From Bacteroidota bacterium (GTDB taxonomy: Bacteria; Bacteroidota; Bacteroidia; Bacteroidales; Paludibacteraceae), in contig JAFNAS010000011.1 in the NCBI GenBank assembly GCA_017860295.1, positions 1 to 64,000 of the forward strand: a DNA stretch of 64,000 nt, written 5' to 3'. A program made the position numbers and the translations under genes. This document shows positions 8,375 through 17,157 of the stretch, piece by piece (within the stretch, counting starts at the first letter, position 1; the number at the start of each line of letters is the position of its first letter). The notes beneath the pieces were generated by a model, which was not told the DNA's origin, searched no databases, and was given only the letters and a program-made list of their open reading frames with translations.

Positions 8375-10690
8375 ATGAAATGTCAGTGGTTATATACAAT
8401 TATCTTAGCGCTATTGGTAGTCGGTTGTAGCAGCACGAAATATGTGCCCGACGGCGAGTATTTGCTCAACAAATTCAAAATAACATCCGACAATAAAAGC
8501 ATCAACAAAGAGACACTGAAATCTTATGTGCGTCAAACACCGAATCAAAAAGTATTCAGCTTGTTCAGACTCCAATTAGGAGTTTACAATCTTTCGGGAC
8601 GCGACACTGCTAGTTGGTGGAATAACTGGCTGAAGCGAGCCGGAGAAAAACCGGTGATTTATGACGAATCGGACACTGAACTTTCTCGCAACGAACTAAA
8701 TAAAGAGATGGTCAACCGTGGCTTTGCAAAAGCCACAGTTCAGACCATTACAGAGACACACAAGAAAAAGATAAATATCACCTATCGCATTACAACAGGC
8801 AAACCTTACAAAATTGCCAACTTCAAAATAGACATTTCGAATGACTCGCTCTTAAAAACAATCAATACGCCCAAAGATTCGTATGTTCCATCGGTAAAGC
8901 AAGGCATGAATTTCGACATCAATTCGCTTGAGAAAGAGAGAACCGACCTTACCGCATTTTTGAGACAACGAGGATTTTACAATCTCACAAAAGAAACTTT
9001 CCGTTTTCTGGCCGACACTACTTCCGGCGACCTGAAAGCCGACGTTGCGCTAAAACTCAGGCCGGGAATAAATGGGAACGACTCAATCGCAAAAAAAATA
9101 CTCAGTCGGAAGAAAATAAACAATATCACCTTCTTGTTGACCACAACCGAACGCACACAAGCGTATAATGCCGGAGCTCCCCGCGAAACAAGAGAAAAGA
9201 TGGACTCTTTATGGTACGACGGTTATCGTTTTTTATTCAACAGCAAACCATCGATATCTTACAAATCGCTTATATCCAACACATTTATTTTTCCGGGCAC
9301 TTATTACAACGATAAAATAATAGAGGAAACCTATGCCGCTCTCAATGCACTACCTCCGGTAAAGTATGTCAATGTGGTATTTCGCGAACGTTCAAATGAT
9401 CTGCTGGACTGCATCATCGTAATTACTCCAGACAAAAACCAATCCTTCACAGTTGATTTGGAAGGCACCAACTCCGGTGGCAATTTTGGCGTTGCCGGCG
9501 ATTTTTCCTATCAGCACCGCAACATATTCAAAGGAGCGCAACTGTTTAAGTTTCATACCCGCTATTCTTTTGAATCTTTCGGGAATATCTCCAATATTTT
9601 TTCGCGCAATGCTACCGAGTTAGCTACAGATGTTTCAATAAAATATCCGACCTTTCTCTTCCCTTTCCTCGGCAAGAACTTCAAAAGAGGAATTAACGCG
9701 TCGACTGCATTTACTATCGGATACAACTACCAAACCCGACCCGAGTTTGTGCGCACACTGGCAAATATTGGCGTGAAATATGCTTGGAGCCGCCGTAATC
9801 TCTTCTACTCGTTCGATCTTCTCAACTTCAGCTATATCTATCTGCCGACTTCCCGTATTTCGCAGGATTTCAAAGATACATACTTATCGAACTCCTCTCC
9901 GCTCCGATATAGTTATGAAAGCCAGCTGATTCTGCGTACCGGCGTTAGTGTAAACTATAACAGCCAGCGGGGAAAGAAAAGTATTAGTGGCGATGTTCTA
10001 AACTGGAGGCTAAGCATCTCTGAAGCAGGCAATATTCTGAATGGCATCTGTAACATTTTCAAAGCCCGTCGCGACTCTGCAGGCCATTTCCGAATTTTGA
10101 ATCTCCCGTTTGCTCAATATATCAAGAGCGATTTCGACATCTCCTACAATCAGGAGATAACAAAGGACAACCACTTGGTATATCACCTTGCATTGGGTGT
10201 CGCTTGTCCTTACGGAAATGCCTCCATCATTCCTTTCGAAGAACGCTACTACGGAGGTGGTGCCAACGGCGTAAGGGGATGGTCATCGTACACCCTTGGC
10301 CCGGGATCGTACTATAACAAAGACACCGACGGAAAAATTGATTTTGTAAACAAAACCGGAGATATCAATCTGGTTGCCAACCTGGAATATCGCTTCAAAA
10401 TGTTCTGGAAATTTGAAGGAGCGGCCTTTACCGATGCCGGAAATATCTGGACAATTAAAAGCTATGATTTCCAGCCACAGGGAAAATTTCAACTTTCGAA
10501 GTTCTACAAACAAATTGCCTGGAGTTATGGTCTGGGCTTACGCATGAACTTCAACTATTTTATTTTCAGACTCGATTTCGGGCACAAACTCTATAACCCT
10601 GCCAGTAGCGGCACCGACCGGTGGATACGTCCGCTTCGAAACATTGCCAAAAACATGGAGATGTTCTTTTCCATCGGCTACCCATTCTAA
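8375..10690 (+). CDS. tamL: TamL: BamA/TamA-family outer-membrane lipoprotein
   Basis: The 771-residue protein starts with a lipoprotein signal whose lipobox ends VVGC, then POTRA-like domains and a C-terminal D15/Omp85 barrel. Barrel marks are the segment RYYGGGANGVRGW (about residues 628-640), the stretch AAFTDAGNIW, and the final strand ending FFSIGYPF. Members with a lipid anchor are the Bacteroidota form of TamA and assist insertion of outer-membrane proteins, usually with TamB. No tamB lies beside it here. An in-frame TTG at 8366 would add three residues; ATG 8375 gives the cleaner signal. The next gene begins 13 nt after the stop and is probably cotranscribed. Confidence 0.9.
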   Translation: MKCQWLYTIILALLVVGCSSTKYVPDGEYLLNKFKITSDNKSINKETLKSYVRQTPNQKVFSLFRLQLGVYNLSGRDTASWWNNWLKRAGEKPVIYDESDTELSRNELNKEMVNRGFAKATVQTITETHKKKINITYRITTGKPYKIANFKIDISNDSLLKTINTPKDSYVPSVKQGMNFDINSLEKERTDLTAFLRQRGFYNLTKETFRFLADTTSGDLKADVALKLRPGINGNDSIAKKILSRKKINNITFLLTTTERTQAYNAGAPRETREKMDSLWYDGYRFLFNSKPSISYKSLISNTFIFPGTYYNDKIIEETYAALNALPPVKYVNVVFRERSNDLLDCIIVITPDKNQSFTVDLEGTNSGGNFGVAGDFSYQHRNIFKGAQLFKFHTRYSFESFGNISNIFSRNATELATDVSIKYPTFLFPFLGKNFKRGINASTAFTIGYNYQTRPEFVRTLANIGVKYAWSRRNLFYSFDLLNFSYIYLPTSRISQDFKDTYLSNSSPLRYSYESQLILRTGVSVNYNSQRGKKSISGDVLNWRLSISEAGNILNGICNIFKARRDSAGHFRILNLPFAQYIKSDFDISYNQEITKDNHLVYHLALGVACPYGNASIIPFEERYYGGGANGVRGWSSYTLGPGSYYNKDTDGKIDFVNKTGDINLVANLEYRFKMFWKFEGAAFTDAGNIWTIKSYDFQPQGKFQLSKFYKQIAWSYGLGLRMNFNYFIFRLDFGHKLYNPASSGTDRWIRPLRNIAKNMEMFFSIGYPF

Positions 10691-10703
10691 CGTTCAGTAA
10701 AGC

Positions 10704-13568
10704 GTGAAACCTCTTTTACAACAAATAGCCTCCGTCTACCTGCGCGAACACGAGCAGGAACTGGGCAATATGCTCTTTGTCTTTCCCAACCGGCGAGCCG
10801 GGCTCTTTTTCCTCAACTACCTGTCGAAAATGATCGACCAGCCGCTGTTTGCCCCCGAAACGATGACGGTAAACGAACTGTTTGCACGCCTCTCCAACCT
10901 GCAAACTGCCGACCGAATCAGCCTGCTGTTCCGACTATACGCGATCTACCAATCGCTGAGCAAGAAAGAGGAGACTTTCGACAAGTTTGCCTACTGGGGC
11001 GAAATGCTGCTCAACGACTTCGACGATGTGGACAAATACCTGGCCGATGCACGCCAGCTCTTTACCAACGTCACCGAACTAAAACAGATCGATTCGCTGT
11101 TCGACTACCTTTCCGAAAACCAGATTGAGGCCATCCGCCGCTTCTGGTCGAGTTTTGTGCCCACCTCCGAAAGTGCTAAACAGAAAGATTTCCGGGCTAC
11201 CTGGGAAATTCTCTATCCTGTTTACGAAAAGCTGCACGCCGAATTACTTGCCTCAAGCGAAGGGTACGAAGGAATGATTTTCCGCGAAGTAGTCGAACGG
11301 ATGCAACGCCGCGAAGAGCTTCCGGTGGAGTGGAGCCGCATCGTGTTTGTAGGTTTCAATGCGCTGACGCCGGCCGAAGAGAAGCTGTTTACCTATTTCC
11401 GGAACAACGGCCTGGCCGATTTTTACTGGGACTACGACATAGAAGAGCTGGAAGATTCCACCAACCGAGGAAGCGACTTTCGGCAAGCCAATCTCGAGCA
11501 ATTCAAACCGCGCTACGAGCTGACCGGCGAAGGAACCCGCGAACGCACCATCGAACTGACCGGCATCCCATCGGCTGTTGGTCAAGCCAAGTATGTGCAC
11601 CAGTTGCTGCGCGAACTCTATCCCGGCAACAAGGAAGAATACACCTCGGAAGAGTTGATGAAAACAGTAGTCATCCTCTCCGACGAAAACCTGCTGCTGC
11701 CGATGCTGCACTCCGTTCCGCAGGAGTTGGACAAGGTGAATGTGACGATGGGTTATCCACTCTCCATCACGCCGGCCGCCACGCTTATCGACAACCTCTT
11801 TGCCCTGCAGCGAACCATCCGGCAAAAGGGAGCACAAACGCTGTTTTACTACCGCAACGTGCAGATTATCCTGCAACATCCCTACTTGCTGCAACTGGCC
11901 GGGAAAGAGGCCAAAGCCATCTCCGACAGCATTGCGCAGTACAACAAAATATACATTCCGGCCGAAGAGTTTGCCGACAATGAACTCTTAGCAGCACTGT
12001 TCGTCAGCAACGAATCGCCACGCCAGATGGCAGCTTACCTGACGAAGCTGTTCCGCCTGCTGCTCCAACGGCTCCAGGAAACGGAAGAAAACACTCCCCC
12101 GGTTCATCTGGAACAGGAGTTTTTGTACCATTGCTACACAGCGGTCAACCGTATTGAAGGATTATTGCAAAACACCGAAATCGAGCTTACCAACGAGACT
12201 TTCGCCCGGCTGATGAAACAGCTTATTTCGGCCGTCTCCATTCCGTTCGAAGGCGAACCGCTGGCCGGATTGCAAATCATGGGTCTGCTCGAAACGCGCG
12301 GCCTCGATTTCGAAAATGTGATTATCACCTCGCTCAACGAAGGTGTTTTCCCGCAAAAACAGTCGGCTCCGTCGTTTATTCCTTACCACCTGCGGAAAGG
12401 GTTCGGGCTACCCACCGGTGAACATCAGGATGCTATCTTCGCTTACCATTTCTATCGCCTCATCCATCGGGCAAAAAAGGTAATCTGCACCTACGACACC
12501 CGTTCGGAAGGATTGCAGTCAGGTGAAGTGAGCCGCTATATCCACCAGCTAAAGTACCATTACCGCCAGCCGATCACCGAAAAGATCGCTTCGTTCGACA
12601 TCAGTTTCAGCAAGCCCGAAACGGTGGAAATTGCCAAAACCGAAGCCATCCGGCAAAAACTGACCCCTTTCCTGACCGAAGGAAGCCGCCGTGCGCTCTC
12701 GGCAAGCGCCATCAATACCTATCTCGACTGTCCGCTGAAGTTTTACCTCAGCACGGTAGAGGGTTTGCAGGAGAGCGACGACGTGGAGGAGACCATTGCC
12801 GCGAGCACCTTCGGCTCCATTTTTCACGGAGCAATGGAAGAGTTATACAACACCATGAAGGGGCGTATGGTGACGGCCGAAGCCATCGATAGTGTACTGA
12901 AGAGTCCGACGGCCATCAACGATGCCGTGGCGCTGGCCTTTACCCGCAGCTTTCTGAAGAGGGAAGAGGGCATTGTCTACCCCGAAGGACAACACCTGCT
13001 CACCACGGGCATTATTCAAAAATACATCGAACAGCTGTTGCGCAATGACAAGAAGCTGACTCCGTTCGAATACGTGGCATCGGAGTACCGTTTCGACGAA
13101 CGGTTTGTGCTACCTTCGGGGAAAAGCGTCAACCTGAAAGGTTTTATCGATCGCATCGACCGCAAGGAAGGAGTTACCCGCATTCTCGACTACAAAACCG
13201 GCAGTCACGACCTGACCGTTTTCTCCGGCATCGCGCAACTTTTCGACAAAGGAGAGAAGAAGCGTCCCAAAGCGGTGATGCAGACTTTTATGTATGCCCT
13301 GCTCTACCAGCAGCAACAGGGCAATTACACCGTCGAACCGGGCATTGTTATTATCCGTTCCCTGTTTAAAGATGCCGATACCAAACTCTACTGCAAGCCC
13401 GAACGACAAGCCTCCCCTGTCGACGATTTCAACGACTACAAAGAAGAGTTCTCGGCAGCTTTTGCACAGTGCCTCGACGAGATTTTCGACCCGGCCCTAC
13501 CCTTCACGCAGACCCAGGACAGCGACAAGTGCAAGTATTGTCCGTTTACGGTGATTTGTAAACGATAG
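10704..13568 (+). CDS. AddB-like PD-(D/E)XK exonuclease with iron-sulfur cysteines
   Basis: The 954-residue protein resembles the AddB subunit of AddAB/RecBCD-type recombination nucleases in Bacteroidota. The N-terminus MLFVFPNRRAGLFF is helicase-like but has no Walker A. The C-terminal RecB-type nuclease has FGSIFHGAMEE (His near 707), GFIDRIDR and LDYKTGS (Asp-Tyr-Lys near 829). Four cysteines that would hold a 4Fe-4S cluster are seen: one in YLDCPLKFYL (about 675) and three in CKYCPFTVIC at the very end. It should process DNA ends with an AddA helicase, whose gene is not in the window. Start is GTG at 10704, 13 nt after tamL. Codon use is more GC-rich than in nearby genes. Confidence 0.9.
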   Translation: MKPLLQQIASVYLREHEQELGNMLFVFPNRRAGLFFLNYLSKMIDQPLFAPETMTVNELFARLSNLQTADRISLLFRLYAIYQSLSKKEETFDKFAYWGEMLLNDFDDVDKYLADARQLFTNVTELKQIDSLFDYLSENQIEAIRRFWSSFVPTSESAKQKDFRATWEILYPVYEKLHAELLASSEGYEGMIFREVVERMQRREELPVEWSRIVFVGFNALTPAEEKLFTYFRNNGLADFYWDYDIEELEDSTNRGSDFRQANLEQFKPRYELTGEGTRERTIELTGIPSAVGQAKYVHQLLRELYPGNKEEYTSEELMKTVVILSDENLLLPMLHSVPQELDKVNVTMGYPLSITPAATLIDNLFALQRTIRQKGAQTLFYYRNVQIILQHPYLLQLAGKEAKAISDSIAQYNKIYIPAEEFADNELLAALFVSNESPRQMAAYLTKLFRLLLQRLQETEENTPPVHLEQEFLYHCYTAVNRIEGLLQNTEIELTNETFARLMKQLISAVSIPFEGEPLAGLQIMGLLETRGLDFENVIITSLNEGVFPQKQSAPSFIPYHLRKGFGLPTGEHQDAIFAYHFYRLIHRAKKVICTYDTRSEGLQSGEVSRYIHQLKYHYRQPITEKIASFDISFSKPETVEIAKTEAIRQKLTPFLTEGSRRALSASAINTYLDCPLKFYLSTVEGLQESDDVEETIAASTFGSIFHGAMEELYNTMKGRMVTAEAIDSVLKSPTAINDAVALAFTRSFLKREEGIVYPEGQHLLTTGIIQKYIEQLLRNDKKLTPFEYVASEYRFDERFVLPSGKSVNLKGFIDRIDRKEGVTRILDYKTGSHDLTVFSGIAQLFDKGEKKRPKAVMQTFMYALLYQQQQGNYTVEPGIVIIRSLFKDADTKLYCKPERQASPVDDFNDYKEEFSAAFAQCLDEIFDPALPFTQTQDSDKCKYCPFTVICKR

Positions 13569-13655
13569 TCTCAAAAAAGGACAAGCGATTTCCAAGTTGA
13601 TTAAATTCGTTTTGATCTGGCTCACTGCAAAAATTCTTTGTATTATTCAAATTCG

Positions 13656-13663
13656 TATCTTTG
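13656..13663 (+). promoter_or_regulatory. -7 element of the YgjP-like gene
   Basis: TATCTTTG fits TAnnTTTG, with a TTTG at 13637-13640 (15-base gap, shorter than ideal). It lies after the upstream ATG 13638, so it argues for translation from 13683. Confidence 0.55.
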
Positions 13664-13682
13664 CACATCAATCTTCAACTGC

Positions 13683-14381
13683 ATGTGTCCATCGCTTCAC
13701 GATCCCGAATTGGGACAGATTTCGTTTACGGTCAATCCCCGCTCAAGGCGCATTTTTCTGCGTTTGGTGGCCGATGGCGTGCGTGTAACGCTACCTTCGG
13801 AGAAATTTTATGAAGAGGGGGTACGGTTTCTGGAACAGACGCGAGAGACTTTGCTGAAGAAAAAAGAGAAGCACCAGCAATGGATCGATGCCGACCATCC
13901 GCTGAAGACTCTTACTTTCACCACGCAGGTGGTGGCCACCAATCGCAGTCAACTCTTCTTCAGACTGGCAAATGGTGTGCTCACCATCGAATATCCTGCA
14001 CAAAAAGATGTACATGCATCGCCCATTCAGGCAGCAATCCGCAAAGGAGTGGTCTATTTTTTGCGACAGGCAGCCAAGAAGGAGTTGCCATCCCTGATTA
14101 TTCGCTTAGCCGCAGAGCACGGCTTCAAATTCAACGGGGTCAAAATTCAGTCAAGCCAGACCCGCTGGGGAAGTTGTTCGCGTGTGAACAGTATCAACCT
14201 TTCACTTTATCTTTTACTCTTACCCAAACACTTGATCGAGTATGTCATTCTGCACGAACTTTGCCACACCGTAGAGCACAACCACAGCGAACGCTTCTGG
14301 ACTTTGCTTCGTTGCGTAACACCCGACTCCGACCGGCTCCGCAAAGAGCTGTCGGGACATCACATCCGTAGTTTATTTTGA
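13683..14381 (+). CDS. YgjP-like (DUF45) zinc metallopeptidase
   Basis: The protein (232 residues from ATG 13683) has the DUF45/YgjP layout: an N-terminal part with RSRRIFLRLVADGVRVTLP, the middle QSSQTRWGSCSRVNSINLS, and the zinc site VILHELCHTVEHNHSERFW with HExxH-like HELCH and a third His downstream. Family members are predicted metalloproteases related to SprT/WSS1; substrates are unknown. An ATG at 13638 would add 15 residues, but a promoter -7 match lies inside that extension, so the later start is preferred. The stop codon directly abuts the mltG stop on the other strand with no base between. Confidence 0.88.
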   Translation: MCPSLHDPELGQISFTVNPRSRRIFLRLVADGVRVTLPSEKFYEEGVRFLEQTRETLLKKKEKHQQWIDADHPLKTLTFTTQVVATNRSQLFFRLANGVLTIEYPAQKDVHASPIQAAIRKGVVYFLRQAAKKELPSLIIRLAAEHGFKFNGVKIQSSQTRWGSCSRVNSINLSLYLLLLPKHLIEYVILHELCHTVEHNHSERFWTLLRCVTPDSDRLRKELSGHHIRSLF

Positions 14382-15431
14382 TTAGTGAATGCCGCGTTTG
14401 TTCATCATGGCAGCGTAGCGATCGGCATTTCGTTTGTGTTCGGCCCAGGTCGCCGCAAAATAGTGTTCACCGTTCAGCGTCTCTTTGGCACACATATAGA
14501 GATAGTTATTTGGCTTAAAATTCAGCACGGCATCAATACTTTCGATACTCGGTATACGGATCGGTCCCGGAGGAAGTCCCGGATTTTTATAGGTATTGTA
14601 CGGCGAATTAACTCGCAAATGCACTCCAGTGATTCGCTGCAAAGCAAAATCATTCAGCGCAAACTTGATGGTAGGACACGACTGCAAAGGCATTCCCAAT
14701 CGCAATCGGTTCATATACAATCCAGCGACAATAGGTTTATCAGCTTTATGGTTGGTCTCCTCTTCTATAATCGAAGCCAAAGTAGCAACTTCTACCGGAG
14801 AGAAATGGGCTTTCTTCGCTTTTTGTTTGCGTTCATCCGTCCAGAAACTTTCATATTCGTGGTGCATCCGTTTCAGCAACTGAACCGGAGTTATATCCCA
14901 CAAAACATCATACGTATTCGGAATAAACATAGCTACAACCGTTTCGGGGTTGAATCCGAGTTTCACATCTGTCACAGAATCATTTAACAGAGAAAGCAGT
15001 GTGAGCGAATCGGCCATCAACTGTTTTGACAAACGTCCGGCCAATTGAGCTTTGGTTCGGATATTATTGAATGTCAGCTTGACTGGCGCCTGTACATGTT
15101 TTCTGAGATTGTTGAGCAATTTATGGTTGGTCATTCCGTTTTTAATGGCATAGCGTCCGGTTCGGATTTTATTCGGATAACCCTCGGATTTGGCCAAAGC
15201 AATGAAAGATGCCATACTGCGAGGCTTGGTTTTCTTCTCAATCTGTTTCACTACATCATCAAACGTAGCATGTTCATGAATATAAATGTAAACCGTCTCA
15301 CCGGAAGGAGTAAAGAAATTTCCACGGAAATAAGTATAAACCTGATACCCGATAAAAAGAGAGGCAAGGGCACCAAGAATCCACGCTATTGTTTTGATTG
15401 ATTTAGATTTACGATATATTTTCTTTTGCAT
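14382..15431 (-). CDS. mltG: Endolytic murein transglycosylase MltG
   Basis: A 349-residue inner-membrane protein with one N-terminal membrane helix (about residues 13-33) and a periplasmic YceG/MltG domain. The catalytic Glu is Glu223 in LASIIEEET; QSCPTIKFAL and NSPYNTYKNPGLPPGPI are the other conserved segments. MltG cleaves nascent glycan strands and sets their length, leaving 1,6-anhydro ends; AnmK, which recycles such sugars, is encoded at 42646-43734. It stands alone on the minus strand between the convergent YgjP-like gene and tRNA-Ser. Confidence 0.95.
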   Translation of the reverse strand: MQKKIYRKSKSIKTIAWILGALASLFIGYQVYTYFRGNFFTPSGETVYIYIHEHATFDDVVKQIEKKTKPRSMASFIALAKSEGYPNKIRTGRYAIKNGMTNHKLLNNLRKHVQAPVKLTFNNIRTKAQLAGRLSKQLMADSLTLLSLLNDSVTDVKLGFNPETVVAMFIPNTYDVLWDITPVQLLKRMHHEYESFWTDERKQKAKKAHFSPVEVATLASIIEEETNHKADKPIVAGLYMNRLRLGMPLQSCPTIKFALNDFALQRITGVHLRVNSPYNTYKNPGLPPGPIRIPSIESIDAVLNFKPNNYLYMCAKETLNGEHYFAATWAEHKRNADRYAAMMNKRGIH

Positions 15432-15507
15432 AACTACCTAACTTTTAAGCCTTATCGGTTGAGCTTGCAAATTTAGTTATTCCATTTGAGAATATTTTGA
15501 AAGAGAG

Positions 15508-15539
15508 TTTGAAAAATTGAAATTTTATTCCTACTTTTG
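15508..15539 (+). promoter_or_regulatory. Promoter of tRNA-Ser
   Basis: TTTG (15508-15511), a 20-base gap and TACTTTTG (15532-15539) match the Bacteroidota promoter. Transcription would start about 35 bases before the tRNA. Confidence 0.65.
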
Positions 15540-15581
15540 CATCGCTTTTGAAGCAACCCGTTTAGGCAATGACTCGACACT

Positions 15582-15668
15582 GGTGAGGTGGGTGAGTGGC
15601 TTAAACCAACAGTTTGCTAAACTGTCGTACGGGTAACCGTACCGGGGGTTCGAATCCCCCCCTCACCG
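15582..15668 (+). tRNA. tRNA-Ser (anticodon GCT)
   Basis: The acceptor arm GGTGAGG (15582-15588) pairs with CCTCACC (15661-15667). The anticodon stem ACAGT/ACTGT encloses the loop TTGCTAA, giving GCT. A long variable arm, as in class II tRNAs, precedes the T arm GGGGG-TTCGAAT-CCCCC. Discriminator G; CCA is not encoded. Confidence 0.96.
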
Positions 15669-15687
15669 CTTTTTTTATTGCATTTTT

Positions 15688-15724
15688 ATGGCACTTATCG
15701 CAAGATAGGTGCCATATTTTTTTT
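15688..15724 (+). terminator. Terminator of tRNA-Ser
   Basis: A 12-bp stem (15688-15699 with 15704-15715, one G-T pair) with a GCAA tetraloop is followed by A and eight T. Confidence 0.9.
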
Positions 15725-15751
15725 GGTTGTCCGAAATTAATCCTATTTTTG
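15722..15751 (+). promoter_or_regulatory. Promoter of the GH57 gene
   Basis: TTTG (15722-15725), an 18-base gap and TATTTTTG (15744-15751). The -33 element overlaps the T run of the preceding terminator. The leader would be about 84 nt. Confidence 0.55.
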
Positions 15752-15841
15752 CCAAAGGTAGGCGGAATCGACAAATTTTCCTCATCCGTATTCCGAACAA
15801 GTATCAGCAAACGTTAGTGATCCACCTTAAAATTATCGCTT

Positions 15842-17128
15842 ATGAAAACTATTTGTTTTTACTTTCAGGTGCATATCCCGATGCAATTGAAGCGTTACCG
15901 TTTTTTTGAAATCGGATCGGATCATTATTACTATGATGATTTTGCTAATGAAGCAAATGTTCAGCGAATTGCCAACAGCAGCTTTTTGCCCGCCAATCGC
16001 CTTATTTTAGAGTTGATCCGCAGCTCGCACGGAAAATTCAAAGTCTCATTTTCGATATCGGGCATTGCACTAGAGCTTTTCGAGCAATATGCACCCGAAG
16101 TGATCGATAGTTTCAAAGAACTTGCCGAAACAGGTAGCGTGGAGTTTATTGCCGAAACATACGCGCATTCTCTTGCTTCGGTTTTCGATCCGGAAGAGTT
16201 TACCCAACAGGTCAAAATGCATAGCGATATCATCTACGATCTGTTCGGCGTGCGACCGACTACATTCCGTAACACGGAGATGATCTATTCCGATGAGATT
16301 GCCCAGATGGCTTACGAAATGGGATATTCTACCTTGCTTACCGAAGGTTCGAAGCACGTGTTGGGATGGAAAAGTCCCAATTTTCTCTACGGACACAGCT
16401 ATATTCCGCAGGTCAAGGTGCTGACCCGAAACATGAAACTCAGTGACGACATTGCCTATCGTTTCTCGGACTGGAGTTGGAGCGAATTTCCATTGACGGC
16501 AGAAAAACTGATGGGTTGGATCAAAAATGCCGACGACAGTGAAAAAATTTTCAGCATTTTCATGGGCTATCAATCTATCGGCGAACGCCAACGATCCGAA
16601 AGCGGCATTTTCGAATTTATCAAAGCACTACCCCTTCAGGCACTCTCTAATAAAATTACTTTTTCGACCCCGGCTGAGATTGCAAAGAAATTCAACGCCA
16701 TCTCCCCCATTAGCGTTCCCTATCCGCAATCGTGGTCGGGCGAAGAGAAAGACCTGAGCAGCTGGACCGGGAACGATTTGCAAACCGAAGCATTGCAAAA
16801 ACTCTATCAAGTAGGCGAACGGGTACGATTATGCTCCGACAGAGCCATCAAGCACGATTGGCTATGCCTGCAATCGTCCGACCATTTTCATTACATGACT
16901 ACCAAATCGTGGAACGGATTCAACGTGTACCAGAACTACGATTCGCCCTACAGTGCATTTACAAACTACATGAACGTCTTGGCCGATTTCATGGATCGTG
17001 TGAAGGGACAATTTCCTTCAAGCATCGAAAACGAAGAATTGAATGCGTTACTTACCACCATCAACAACCAGGAAACCAAAATAAATGAACTGGAGAAAAA
17101 ACTGATTTCTACCACAACAACGGATTAA
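15842..17128 (+). CDS. Glycoside hydrolase family 57 protein
   Basis: The 428-residue cytoplasmic protein has the GH57 (beta/alpha)7-barrel features: an N-terminal FQVHIPMQL in place of the usual HxHxP segment, GSVEFIAETYAHSL, and the nucleophile region TFRNTEMIYSDE with Glu146. In Bacteroidota such enzymes usually sit with glycogen synthase and debranching enzyme genes and act on alpha-glucans; here it is followed only by an antiporter gene. The exact activity (alpha-amylase, branching or other) cannot be set from the sequence. The C-terminal 25 residues look like a short coiled coil. Confidence 0.88.
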   Translation: MKTICFYFQVHIPMQLKRYRFFEIGSDHYYYDDFANEANVQRIANSSFLPANRLILELIRSSHGKFKVSFSISGIALELFEQYAPEVIDSFKELAETGSVEFIAETYAHSLASVFDPEEFTQQVKMHSDIIYDLFGVRPTTFRNTEMIYSDEIAQMAYEMGYSTLLTEGSKHVLGWKSPNFLYGHSYIPQVKVLTRNMKLSDDIAYRFSDWSWSEFPLTAEKLMGWIKNADDSEKIFSIFMGYQSIGERQRSESGIFEFIKALPLQALSNKITFSTPAEIAKKFNAISPISVPYPQSWSGEEKDLSSWTGNDLQTEALQKLYQVGERVRLCSDRAIKHDWLCLQSSDHFHYMTTKSWNGFNVYQNYDSPYSAFTNYMNVLADFMDRVKGQFPSSIENEELNALLTTINNQETKINELEKKLISTTTTD

Positions 17129-17157
17129 TCTTCGGGCAAATTTTGTTGCCCTTACGC